Positions 32,534-43,919 of a stretch of DNA of 64,000 bases are shown one piece after another; within the stretch, counting starts at the first letter, position 1; each line of letters opens with the position of its first letter. Under the pieces are notes generated by a model. It had not been told where the DNA came from. It did no database searches and saw only the letters and a list, made by a program, of their open reading frames with translations. Made by a program: the position numbers and the translations under genes. Source of the DNA: Ophiobolus disseminans (Eukaryota; Ascomycota; Dothideomycetes; Pleosporales; Phaeosphaeriaceae); the NCBI GenBank assembly GCA_010093685.1, contig MU006222.1, positions 1,359,301 through 1,423,300 of the forward strand, given 5' to 3'.

Positions 32534-34950
32534 TCACAACTCCTTCTTAACCTGCGGCGTCGTCTCATTCTGCGCCCTCTCAATCAAATTCTTCGCCACA
32601 GCAGCAGTCTCCTTCCATCCCCGCTGACGACCCCAGAACCTGGACTCAGGAGTAGACGTCCTAAGGCTACTTTCCCTCGCCTCCTCTTCGAGATTCTTCC
32701 TATTGATCTCGCCTCCCGACCCACTAAGTGTAGGAAGTTTCTTGAGCGCGCTAAGATTCTCCTCGAAGTACTGCTTGCGCACCATGAAGCGCTCACGGCG
32801 CTCTTTCTGCAGACCAGGAGAATCGATCTTGGAGATGACGTGGCGGACGGTCAAACGAAGAATGATGAAAAGGTGCTCGGCAAAGAAGACAGTCAGGAGC
32901 AGTGCCCAGAGCTGGATGTTCGAGGGACTGCCGTCGGGTCCTTTGTTGGTGTTGTAGAACATGTAGACGAGAGCGGAGGTGGTAAGACTGCCCAGCCAAG
33001 TAAGGAAGGAAAGCGAGTCGAGCCAAGGACCGATGGTGTCGGCGCGCCAGGGTGTGGGACGTTGCATTTCGACGCAGATCTTCATAGCGTCGGCGCGAAG
33101 TTCGACCCAGTCGTTGATGAGGAAGGATACTGCCGTAAGAGGCCAGACGACAGAGAAGAGGGAGAGGTAGCCGAACTGCAGGACCATCTCGCGAAGATCA
33201 GCAGTAACATCGTAGACGTCAAGCTCGGCCTCTTTGCGCACGCGTTCGAGGAAAGCGGCATCCTCTGGTGGGTCGTTGGCCGAAGCAGCAGGGGCGCCTC
33301 CGTTCTTTGCAGCCCTGTCAGATTGCATCTGCTTGAACCAAGCAAAGCCACGACGCTTGAGATACGGGACGACAAGCTCCATGCCAAGGTTGACAAGCTG
33401 AGCGGTGACGGTGAAGTAGATGACTTGCTTGCGAAGGCGATCGGGGTTGATGCTCCAGCTTGTGTTGGTATGGTGGAGTTGCTTCTCATCTTCAGCGAAA
33501 GGCCTGACAGCCACGTTGAAGATGTCGAGGTAGGGTACGATGAGCGTTCCGAATGGAACGTAGACGAAGGCCGTCAAGAAGATGCCAAGGTAGGAGAGGA
33601 TGAAGTTCATGACGAAGATCTTTCGAGTGAGTGCGGTATCGTACGCGGCTTGCGTGTCGTAGTTCTCAAACTGGTTGAGTCGGGTAGCAAACTGCGTCAG
33701 AATAGTAATGAGGATGGGATTGACAGTCGTAAGGATGCCAGTAGGGATGAAGACTAGGACGCTCTTAAGAGGCCCATTGTAGACCTCCGAGATGAAGACC
33801 TCGATGCCAAAGCAGGTTGCAATGACGGTGCCCAGGCAGGCGACAACTGTGAGAGCAAAGGGTATCTGGAGAAGCTGTCGCTGGAAGCGCTTGCTGGAGG
33901 CGAAGAAGCCGACTTTCTCCCCGGTGACCGGATCAGTGATAGTCTTCTCCGGCTCGAAAGATCTATGTCGAATATCGATCTTAGAAACATTGCGCACACC
34001 CCATCGGATGGCAAGGTCGGTCTCCTGATGTCTCCAGTACTCGGTGAAGACGGTGCACCAGACTGCGCACCCGAGACCGTAAATGGGTGAAAAGTAGCCT
34101 AGGAGAAGCCACGAGGCAAAACCGAACGCGGCGGGGAACATGAGGAAGGTGAAGTATGATTGTGTGAAGGCAAAGTAGAAGGCGATCTTCTCGCCCAGGC
34201 GATTGCGGATGTCGTCGAGATCCTCCGTCTTAAGGAAGTACGAGGACGTCCATTTCTTGATCCAATCTTTGTTATATGCATGGTCGTGCAAGGCGAAGAT
34301 AGACTCAACGCCTTTCCACTCGCCCTCCTTGGGTGTGATGCCGGCACCACCCTCGTAGGTAGGGTTCGTGATGAGTTGGTATATGATTCGCAGTCGCTCG
34401 GCTTCGTAGAGGGGCTCCGACTCGAGGGCACTTTTGGTCTCTTTGGGCGGTGCAGCGGCTCGTACGCCGTGGACCCAGTCGCGAACTCTACGTGTTGTCA
34501 GTACTTGTGAAGTTTGATACATAACCATTGAAGCTTACCTTGATCGGTACACTTCTCCGTACAGATGCTCGTCTGAGGCAACCCTCACGAAGAGGAGCAC
34601 CGAATGTGCGTCACCATTGCGAACCTCGGTCTGCAGTCCAACATTCGCGAGAGTCTCACACAGCTTCTCGAATTGCGCAATGGCCTTTGTCTTGTCTGCC
34701 ATTCATGTCAATCTTCAAAGCCCTCGCATCCTTTCAATCACAACACACCCGTCTTCGCAAAGCGATAGCAAATCACGTAGTCGACATCCAGATTCGACTG
34801 GAGCGCCTGCGACTTCGTCATGACAGCAAGCGGGCTCGTGTTGTCAATGAGGGCGTATTTGAGGTTGTAGATGGTAGAAGCAGCACGCGAGAAGCCAGGA
34901 ATTCTAGGGACAGGAGCTGGTGGGCTGGACCCCTCTTTGTTGATCGACAT
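32534..34950 (-). CDS. TMEM16/anoctamin-family membrane protein (lipid scramblase or Ist2-like)
   Basis: Three minus-strand exons (34950-34749, 34695-34539, 34487-32534; introns 53 and 51 bp) encode 770 residues. A cytosolic alpha/beta N-terminal domain contains VDYVICYRF and RVRDWVHGVR. About ten hydrophobic segments follow from near residue 200 (KIAFYFAFTQSYFTFLMFP) to near 665. The conserved TM6-TM8 calcium-site region is present: MVLQFGYLSLFSVVWPL, NDWVELRADAMK, and FFAEHLFIILRLTVRH. The C-terminal tail is charged. Fungal homologues such as those of Nectria and Aspergillus are calcium-activated phospholipid scramblases; yeast Ist2 tethers ER to plasma membrane. The start is the ATG at 34950. 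The first two exons are out of frame with the long exon and were placed by homology to known N-terminal motifs. Confidence 0.92.
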
Positions 34951-36791
34951 TTCCAGGGAAGTAGGTTGCGTTCGTGGTTCTGGGCCAAGATGTCGGGAGC
35001 ACCAACGTCATCGTCGCGTAGTAGGCGAACACATCCCTGCTGCATATCACAGACAGCGATGGCCGCGGGGCCATCAAACAGGATCTTTAAGAATGTTTTC
35101 TTGTTCATTTGTGTTCTTTTTTTGCTCCTGATGCGGAGTTCACGTTTGCTTATTGGGCGCCTGCGTGCGCAGCAGAAATCGAAAGAATCGATCAGAGGAC
35201 CTAGCTACAACGCAGCCGGGAATAACCTGTTTGAAGGAGGTGTGTAAGAAGAAGTAGGCCATTTTGTTTACTATTTCGAGCATCAAGACACATAAATACA
35301 CATTCGCATGTGATACTAGCTCTTAGTAAGTCGCGAAAGCCAGAAATAGATACAATATCCTGTCTATACACAGACGTTTTTAAGGATTTAAAACAGCTAT
35401 TCGATACGTAGATGTAGTCGTCAAGCTTGGCTTTTTTGTTCGGCTTTCGCGACTTACCGAGAGACCCCCTGGGCGGTACGACAAAATGCGCTAGAGGCAT
35501 GTTGCGTTCATCAAGAAAAGAGACCCAGCAAAGTCACATTACATTGACACACGGTACAAGCCTTCTTCTACTGCTCCGCCATTATTATTGCTCTGATGGC
35601 ACTCTATCGGCGTGGATGAGCAAACAGCTCGACCAGCAAGACGCGCACAAACGCCCAAGCTACATTCAGACCTACACTTGGGCAACTCCAGGCCATGCCG
35701 CGATTGCCATGAATGTTACTCACTGTGTAGCATCAGTCTTGATGTGCTTCAGTATTGTATTGGGTGATATAGTTGGCGAAGTCAAGCGGAGATATAGCAG
35801 CCAGCATAGCTTGGAAGGGAACTGATAAGAAGCTGCACAGCTGACATCAATCAGAGACCGAGAAGGGAAAGGGAATGAACATCTTGTTTATTCGCGCTCA
35901 ACGTTGCGACGTTATCACACGTTTTTTATATCTCCCGTTCGGCTGGTCGATTAATACTCGTGTTTACATAATGCGTTCTTGAGTGCATTGCGGATGCACG
36001 ATCTCAGCGGATAGTGGGTTGCTTTGCGGTCGGATCGTGCCCAGGATGCATTTTGTTGCATGATATAGAGGGAAGCACGGAAGTGAAGGTGATTAAGATT
36101 GCATGTTTTCTTGGTACGTGCAAATGTATGTAACTTTAGGCATCAAATGATGGATAATTACACAAATACACCAAACTCCAGAAGTGCCCCTTGTTGGGAG
36201 CTATGTTTAACGTATAATAGATGCTAGCGTTGAATAGGTGTTGTGAGGCAGGATCTGCGACACGTGACTACAGTATCGATGTGGGATAGTCGAGTAACAC
36301 AGAGCTGGCGTGTAACAACACCACGAACAGCTAAAAATCCAGCGCGCGCAGAGATAGCAGAGAATCAATCAATCATCTACCTTAACTCGTTGCAACCACT
36401 GTTACTTGATTCAACCCTTACCTTTGCCGTGTCAACACCCCTGTTTCCGTAAACTTCAACTGAGTTGCGTGGTTACGTGTACGAGTATTAAAGCGAACCG
36501 CCATTTTCATTTCTGTCTCAGTCACCTGAACTCTGCTCATTTCCTGTATATCCCCAGGCTGATCAATCACCACGCAACTGCCTGGGTAATTTTCCGAAAT
36601 CTGTATTGCATTGGTGCGTATTTGTCGCTGTTGTTTGTCCACCTTTGTTGACATGAGCGCGTCTATCCGTGGCGGAATGCGTCATCCCCAATGCAGCGAT
36701 TGAAGCTTTGTTCGCTTGAATGGCCTCCTTGTATAGGTACGCTTGTAGTCTCTCGATCTTGAATCTTGTGCCTCTCCACTCGCTCGTTCGC
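34951..36791. other. AT-rich gene-poor stretch containing a MITE
   Basis: About 1.8 kb without a recognisable gene. It holds a small inverted-repeat element at 35326-35457 (listed). The rest has only short frames. Confidence 0.45.
35326..35457. mobile_element. Candidate MITE with 16-bp perfect terminal inverted repeats
   Basis: GTAAGTCGCGAAAGCC at 35326-35341 is repeated exactly in reverse complement at 35442-35457, enclosing 132 bp with no coding capacity. Four flanking bases further out (CTCT before each repeat, read inward) also match, with two mismatches between, so the true ends may lie a few bases outside. Parent family unknown. Confidence 0.55.
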
Positions 36792-39071
36792 TCATCTTAG
36801 TCGGACGCGGCGCCATTCCAGCTGTTCTTCAAGGGGCCCAAGTCTTTCTCCAAGGGGACCAGGTCTTTCTCCGTCGTAGCACGATGTGAAGACAAAGGCA
36901 CCGACACGCTCGGCAGTTATTTTATCTTCTTCCCATTGAACAACCAGCACGAAGCCACCATGCTCAAGCACACTTTCATGCCCACTTAGTATGAGACATG
37001 ACCATATGCCTTGACGCACATTCTCTATCAAATCATGGAGAATAGCGTCCCCAGGATTAGACCAACTCTCGAGGTGTCGACCAGCGATTTTAAGCGTTTC
37101 AATATACATAAGTGGGCTTTTTGAATCACCTACATCTCTTTTTGGTGGAACTTCAGTTTCAAGAATGATGTCGGCCGATATGATGGGTGCCTCAAATTGA
37201 ACTATCGTGACGGTATCAAGCACATCCTGAATACTTCTTCGATCGCCCGATTGCAACAACGTGGGTAAGTTGGGGACCCCTCCAAGTGATGTTTCGAATT
37301 GCACTTTCCGAGCGTGAAACCGACACTCCGCAGAGTAATTCGCGTGAAAGAATTTTGCAGGTCCATGCCAGCCGACCCAAGTCCAAGAGGGAAACATGGA
37401 TCTCCGTGGGTATGGAAATTCTGGGTCTGGACTATCATGTCGGGGATACCAAGACAACGAACAAGCTACAGTCCGGTTAAAACTATCCAGTGAGTCGTTG
37501 ACATGACTATCCAGAGAACTCCAGGGTATGTTGTTGTCCACCTGGAGAAATGGCAAACCATATAAAGTATGGACAGCTGAGCTTGATTGCCGCAGGTGAT
37601 GCATTACTCCGAGAAATGCATTCAATGCATCCGTTTCATGGGTAAGCTGACGTCGACTATACTGCTCTACCATTTGTTCGAAACGGGTCTGGTCAGATAT
37701 ATGAATCCAGGAACACTTGAAAAGACTAAGAACGAATGGTTGAGTCCAGTCCGATTTGGCTGCTGCGGAAGGCTCTAGACAACTTAATCCTTCCATCCAC
37801 GAGCTGGCAGAACAATAAAATGACGCTTGATGATCTGTAAACACCAGTAGACGTCTACTAAGCAGTCCTTCTTGGAAAGACCTGCATAGCACAGATATCA
37901 TGTAAGTAAATATACTCAATATAGAATGTCAGGTATCTTACCATGCACGAGTAAACCACTTCGACTCACACGCTGCCTGAACTGGGTCAGGACCATTGGA
38001 GAAGAGCCTCACGTTATTGATGCAAACAGCCTTTGTGACCTTGCGTTTCGTTGAGCCAATTCCTGGTAATCCATATGTCTTATCTTCACCAGCTGCAGCC
38101 ACAATCGTGAGATCCGCGCCTTTGTAGATTTGGTCCATATGGGTAATTTGCGCATCTCGATGGCTTTCGTTGCACTGATCGATACAGTACTCGTCCACCC
38201 ACAGATAACGATATCTTAGCTTTTTTGTAACACTGATGGCATCTCGAATTGTTCCCGGAATGTCCGCGGGTAAACGCGACCCTGCCCGGAACCCTCCATC
38301 TGCCGTTGATGTTGAAGCCTGGTAACTTGCGCCCCACACGTAACTAAGAGCGAGCCACCGCGAGGACTCGTTTGCCGCCACAATAACCATGTCTTCACAG
38401 TCTATTAGATTCATACCAGGGACCTTGGACGCATTCTGGTTGCACAAAGAATCATGGCAATGCACACATATTTCCAACCAATTCCGTGCTTTGGCGAGAT
38501 CCCAAGTTTGTCGAAGAGGCTGGGCATGGAAGCGCCCTGATGGTTCGTCGCCAGCTAGCTTACAGAACATTTGCGAACATGGCTGAACGTAGAATCTCGC
38601 GTATTTTTCCATGCCAATATTCAGAAGAACACTACCAAAGGCATCAGGAGACTGTTTGTTGGTCCACCCCGAATGCACCAGATGCACGTATGAGCGTAGC
38701 TCCCAAACAGTGTCCCTGTTAGCCGTATCAGGATCTTGGAAGAGCAGTTCGCAAACGGCACAATCTTTGGTATACTGCACAGTGAACGACGATTTCTTCC
38801 GAGAAAAATTCAAAGGATTTTCTCGTCGAGGATTTCGGACCAGGTCCTGCCAGTCAATCTTGCGGCACGTATCGCAGATGAAGTTAATGTTTTCGGTAGC
38901 CGTTTCAGGCAGTGTTTCCTGCAAGTCGTCAGTTCCCACAACGCTATTGCTTGTGTTACATACTGTATCTTGAGCCGCGTCGGACATGGCACCGAGCTGT
39001 TCTGGTATCTGCGCATTTTGAACAGACAAGGCTGCGAGCCGTGTATAGTGACGATGGCGTGCGGGTGGCAT
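36792..39071 (-). CDS. HET domain protein
   Basis: Two minus-strand exons (39071-37942 and 37881-36792; 60-bp intron) encode 739 residues. I take the ATG at 39071; another in-frame ATG at 38987 (MSDAAQD) is possible. Cysteine pairs FICDTCRKIDW and CAVCELLF lie in the N-terminal third. The HET core is RWLALSYVWGASY near residue 239, YLWVDEYCIDQCNESHRDAQ near 290, and, across the intron, TRAWSFQEGLLSRRLLVFTDHQ near 375. The C-terminal half is variable, with SWTWVGWHGPAKFF (a motif common in HET proteins). The likely role is triggering growth arrest or death after non-self fusion. It is head-to-tail with TYR1, with 450 bases between. Confidence 0.88.
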
Positions 39072-39522
39072 TTGGTAATGTGATGGGTCTGCTAAAGTCA
39101 CTCGGGTAGCAGGAGTAATAGCAAGCGAGAGCGTCTAGTGAGATGTGAGGTGGGAGCGTGTTGTGTTGGTGAGGAAGGCTGAGGGGAAGCAGCTGCCTCA
39201 TAAGCAGCTCGCTTAGGTCACGCCCCCAATTGTGCAAGGCAGTCGCGACGAGCCTTGTTCATTTAGCCTTGCATTGGAATCTCCGAAGCATGCAAGAAAC
39301 GCCAATGGATTCTCGTACACATATCGAGAGATGCACCGCACGCACCTCAGTTGCCCTACTTTCATACAGTATGCAGGGCTTCTTTCCAAACGTGTCTTAC
39401 CATTTCACAGTGAACATGAGCATCAGGGCAAAAACTAAACAATGACTCTGTAGTAGCTTCATTAGACCACTGTAGCAGGTAGCTACCTTTGCCCCAAATT
39501 ATCTCTGCTCGCGCACATTACC
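39072..39522. other. Intergenic between HET gene and TYR1
   Basis: Promoter of the HET gene and 3' flank of TYR1; nothing else seen. Confidence 0.45.
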
Positions 39523-41285
39523 CTAGTCCTCCCCCGTCTTCCTCAAAATCGTCTTAATCATCTCATTCCCCAACTTCGTCGCCTCAGGAAACCTCGGCTC
39601 AAAATACTTCTGAATCCTCTCAAACTTCTCACGATACCCATCAAAATTGCCCAAATCGACGCGCGAGCTCCAGTCCCGCGCTGCAAAGGTAAACTCGAGG
39701 TCGTCGGCGCGGAAAGTGTTGTCGTCAATGGCCGTGTCGATGGCTTCTTCGAGGAGCGTCGGGTTGCGGAAGAGGTACTCGGTGATGCCGAGCCACATGC
39801 GGGAGGGCTATTAGAGTCAGTGGAAGGGTGGAAAATACGGGAAACGGTGGACTCACCGGTGTGGAGCAAATCATGTGGTCGTACGGGACAATGCCGAGCT
39901 TCCACCAGCAGTCTGTCATAGCTAGCAGGCTAAGGTGGTTGTTCTTGAGCTTCTTCTCGGGGAGCATGCCAAGGCTAAATTGGTCGAGCAGGTCATCTCT
40001 GAGAAGTAGCTTCTTTGACGGATCATTCTCCCCAAACACAGCTTTACGAGCCGTGTGTACTCTATTTCTCAGCTCATCTCTGTGTCCGGCGAGCATCAGC
40101 TTGAATAGCTCGGTGACGGACTCGGCGTACTGCTTGATCTGCTTCTTCGCATCAGGGTTCATGATGGCGAGACCAGCATACACGTGCCATTTGTTCGAGT
40201 AGATGCGGAGAGTGATGTTCTGCTTGACGTTCTCGATGCCACCGACGTAGCGGTCTGTCTCCCATGGAAACTGATTGTTCGCAGACCACGCAGCGCCCAT
40301 GCTTAGGAAGGCGGCATGAGTGACGGCCTGTGTGTCTGCTGTTATGCGGTCGTGTTGCATGGCTGTGAGGTAGACGTGCTTCGAGCCGAGGCAAGACATG
40401 ACATTCTCCACGAAGTCGAAGTCGGCATCTGGAGCGCGATGCTTGATGAGCACCAACGGCTGTCCTTTGGGGTCAATGCCAGGACCGTGTAGAGAGTGAA
40501 CGGAGACTATGCTGACGTCCTTTGGGAGGTGTTTCTCGAATGCATTTATCTCGGGAGCTTTGCACGAGGTCTGCCCACCAACGATTGCGCCGACCTTGGT
40601 TGCTGTAACTTGGTAAGTGTTTAATTAACCTAGTTGCATGGGAGCATCGTACAAGGACCGAAAGTCTTCACGACAGCATCAATGTTCTTCGCCTCCACGC
40701 TATAGATGATAAAGTCGCTGCAGCGGGACACGAAGTGGCCGTTCGCCATGATCTCAACGTTCGACTGGAATAATCTCAGTTCATAATCTCCATTGTATTG
40801 TGATATGTACGGGCTATCCTACAAAGTCGCGAAACTCTTCCACCAAAGCATCATACTTGTCCGGAAGATCGCAGGCGTTGATTCTAAAGCAGCGGTATCA
40901 GCACATGCTGGGGGGTGAAGCAATCTCTGAGGCACTGGTTAGCAAGGTCCAACACGGATATCAAGAGCAATGCAGTTTGTTGAGGTAAAGATCAGAGGTG
41001 TAATAAAAAAGGTAGCGAGAATTCACATCATGGACAGCAACATGACTAGGTGCTGGGAACCAAGACGGCACCAGCTTAGCCATGCGCCATACTCGAGCCA
41101 AATGCACTCACAGTCATCATAACAGGGAGGGTAAAGGTAAAAAGGGTGTTTGACTTACCGATCGCGAAAAAGCTGGAAGCTCCCTCGAAAGGTACTCACT
41201 TCCAGCCGGCAGTACTCAATCGCCGCGAGTACATCTTCCCCATGTCGCCCATTCCAATCATACCGATGCTCTTGCCGGTCTGCAT
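39523..41285 (-). CDS. TYR1: Prephenate dehydrogenase
   Basis: Five minus-strand exons (41285-41200, 40883-40823, 40764-40653, 40602-39857, 39807-39523) encode 429 residues. The N-terminal Rossmann fold begins MQTGKSIGMIGMGDMGKMYSRRL. The substrate part contains VGAIVGGQTSCKAPEINAFE, VSIVSVHSLHGPG, QHDRITADTQAVTHAAFLSMG and WWKLGIVPYDHMICSTPSR-like sequence across the last intron. The enzyme oxidatively decarboxylates prephenate to 4-hydroxyphenylpyruvate with NADP in tyrosine synthesis. The first intron is 316 bases, far longer than others in the window; the exons on either side join in a way that fits the family. The 5' end is divergent from RPS14 with only 250 bases between, so they share a promoter region. 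Confidence 0.92.
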
Positions 41286-41535
41286 GTTGTCGAGTGTGTT
41301 GCACGCGAATTTGCGCGGTTGTGGTGGAGGAGTTCAGCCCATATTGTTGCGATAGAAGAAGAGGATGCAGCTGGGCGTTTTGGCGCAGCTGAAGAAAAAG
41401 CGGCCGCGGCGCGCTAGGCCCGGCGCCACATTTCTCCGCACACAGCTTAGCGATATTTCCCAACCCTACCAAAAGTTCGACCTCACGATCGTCAACACCA
41501 CGAATTCGCCAGTCAATCTCTAATTCACAGTCAAC
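41286..41535. promoter_or_regulatory. Short divergent promoter between TYR1 and RPS14
   Basis: 250 bases separate two divergent ATGs. No specific factor site was identified. Confidence 0.5.
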
Positions 41536-42094
41536 ATGCCTCCCAAGAAGAAGGTCGAGCGCGGTGCGCAGGAGAACATCCAGCTTGGACCTCAGGTCCG
41601 CGAGGTCTGTAGCCTGTGACATATTGATATAAACGCGAGTTGACATGTCCCAGGGCGAGCTCGTCTTCGGCGTTGCCCGCATCTTTGCGTCCTTCAACGA
41701 CACCTTCGTCCACATCACCGATCTGTCCGGCCGCGAAACCATCTCCCGTGTCACCGGTGGCATGAAGGTCAAGGCCGACCGTGACGAGTCCTCCCCATAC
41801 GCTGCCATGTTGGCGGCCCAGGACGTCGGTGTGTAAACCTTATATCTAAAATGCAAGTCGTAGAAGACTGATCATGTGATAGCTGCCCGCTGCAAGGAAC
41901 TCGGCATCTCTGCTCTCCACGTCAAGATCCGCGCCACTGGTGGAAACGGCACCAAGACCCCCGGCCCCGGTGCCCAGTCCGCTCTCCGCGCTCTTGCCCG
42001 TGCCGGTATGCGCATTGGACGTATCGAGGACGTCACCCCCACGCCATCCGATTCGACCAGGAGGAAGGGTGGTCGCCGTGGTCGTCGTCTCTGA
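41536..42094 (+). CDS. RPS14: 40S ribosomal protein S14 (uS11)
   Basis: Three exons (41536-41604, 41654-41828, 41883-42094; introns 49 and 54 bp) encode 151 residues, the usual length. The protein begins MPPKKKVERGAQENIQLGP and has GELVFGVARIFASFNDTFVH, TDLSGRETISRVTGGMKVKADRDE-type sequence, AARCKELGISALHVKIRATG and the invariant tail SDSTRRKGGRRGRRL. uS11 sits on the platform of the small subunit near the mRNA exit. The match is near complete. Confidence 0.98.
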
Positions 42095-42360
42095 GCATGT
42101 GCGCGGATCGCTGGCTCAGTGGAGGAATATGGCATGGCATGGTTTGCACGATTTATGGTTTCATGACCTCAATCACAAAGTCGCGGGGAACGGCAATATA
42201 GCCTGGTCTCCATGTTGAACTCGGCCCTCTCTTTACGAGATAGTCGGGGTAAAGCAACAGAATCCTTTCTAGTTCGAACAGGCTTCTCGACAATGCAGTG
42301 CTCCCCGTTGTGCTTGACATAAACATTACACATTACGATTATTTGCCGTGACCATGTAGG

Positions 42361-43401
42361 TTATATGTCAACGACTTGGACGGTATTGCTCAACTTCCCA
42401 GTGTTGCCATGCATCTGGGCTGCGTTGACTATGATTGTGTTGAAGCTCTGCCCTCCCCAAACTCGATCCCACAGCAGCTCCAGGATGCCACGATAGAGCA
42501 CCCTTACTACACTCCACCATAGCCGTGGATTGAGTACGCCATGGGTCCACTTCGACCGCACAGCCATGCCCTGACAAAACGCATCGTGACCCTTGTCCCA
42601 CCACACCACCGTCTTCCCAGCTCCCCAATGCACATGCCCAAACACATGCACCGTCGGCTTAACGCGCCTAACCTCCGCCAGCAAATGCTCGCATCCCATG
42701 CCATCCGGCAGTGGCAGGTCAAGATGCCATTTCGGTGGCGTATGCGTAACCAGTATATCCGTGTCCTCAGGTACAGTCTCACTCCACGCATCCTGACCCC
42801 GTGGATACTGAAAAGCATGTACACTCATCGGCCCGCACGCCGGTATTTGGGGTGCACCGTATATCCTGATGCGCCGCTGGGACCGGTTGTCTGCTAGTAG
42901 AGGTCTTCTTTCTCCGCCATCACTGCTGTCCTGCGACGAAGCTTCAATTGTGAGACTCAACCGCCGGTGCTGGAGATAATGCACACGTCCCCACTCGACG
43001 TTCCCCTTCCTCTCGTCCTCAGACAGTGATGGTCGAGTTCGCGGATCTAGGTATGTATCGTGGTTCCCACTTATGACTACGATCTCCTTATGTGGCAATG
43101 AAGCTAGCCAATCGATTTGTGTTTGTATCTCTGCTACGCTGCCGGCATTGGTCATGTCGCCCGCATGGATGAGTATGTCGCCGGCCGGAACATCTTGCGG
43201 GATATGTGTATGCGTATCTGATATGCAGACGATGCGGATAAGCGGTTGTGTAGGTTTAGGCGTGGAGCGTAAGGAGGTTATAAGGTTGTAGGCATGGTAA
43301 AGGAGGAGCTTAACCGGAGCTTGGAAGAGGAGAGCAAGAAAGGGCGTCGGTTCGAATGGGTCGGATTGACGGTAGAAGGGGTTCAGAGAAGCGGCGAGCA
43401 T
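42361..43401 (-). CDS. Calcineurin-like metallophosphoesterase, MPPED/239AB type
   Basis: An intronless minus-strand gene of 346 residues from the ATG at 43401 (a longer reading starts with GTG). All metal-ligand motifs are present: ISDTHTHIP near residue 59, AGDMTNAG near 79, SGNHDTYLDP near 109, VTHTPPKWH near 227, and FGHVHWGAGKTVVWW near 267. A hydrophobic stretch near residues 15-40 may anchor it to membranes. Human MPPED proteins hydrolyse phosphodiesters in vitro; fungal substrates are unknown. It converges with RPS14. Confidence 0.9.
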   Translation of the reverse strand: MLAASLNPFYRQSDPFEPTPFLALLFQAPVKLLLYHAYNLITSLRSTPKPTQPLIRIVCISDTHTHIPQDVPAGDILIHAGDMTNAGSVAEIQTQIDWLASLPHKEIVVISGNHDTYLDPRTRPSLSEDERKGNVEWGRVHYLQHRRLSLTIEASSQDSSDGGERRPLLADNRSQRRIRIYGAPQIPACGPMSVHAFQYPRGQDAWSETVPEDTDILVTHTPPKWHLDLPLPDGMGCEHLLAEVRRVKPTVHVFGHVHWGAGKTVVWWDKGHDAFCQGMAVRSKWTHGVLNPRLWWSVVRVLYRGILELLWDRVWGGQSFNTIIVNAAQMHGNTGKLSNTVQVVDI

Positions 43402-43919
43402 CGGTAGGGCAGGGTATGTCACCGGTTGTGTATGGCGTTGGGAAGTGTGGTGGACCTAGAGAAAGCTCGATGATGCGGTGCAGGGGTGTGGCTTAAGATT
43501 TGTGGCTGTGCTGTGTCGCGACTTCGCAAGGCACACTCTCGACCGCTGAAGACCATCAAACATGTTGTCGGATGATCACGGCACCTTTCTCCTCAGCCAC
43601 TACTTCAGGCAGCAGGTATTGTACTAATTCGCCCTTTCGTTCTTGTGTAGTGCGAAATCTTGACCGGACCCCACCACGAGAGCTCCTCGATTGGCCTGAG
43701 GCTTGCGGCAAGCTCGAGGCATGGGGGCGGAGTCGGATGTGGCTGCGCGCTTCCAGGTCGTCAAAATGTAGCCTCGTCAGAGTCGTCTGAATAAGTATCA
43801 GCCTGCTGGCTCGAGTAAACCTTCTCTTCTGGTCCTCACATCACCTTCGCATACTCGCGCATTTTTTTCATTGTCCGCCCATCGAATTTCGCAGAGCAGT
43901 CTCGAGAAACACAGTGACC
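43402..43919. other. Divergent intergenic region, phosphoesterase and HeLo-pseudokinase genes
   Basis: About 520 bases between two divergent starts. A 96-codon plus-strand frame at 43500 has no protein character. Promoters only, as far as I can see. Confidence 0.45.

Noticed and set aside
32474..33757. Plus-strand 427-codon frame
   Set aside because: Antisense shadow of the TMEM16 exon. Its composition mirrors the codon bias of the real gene and shows no domain.
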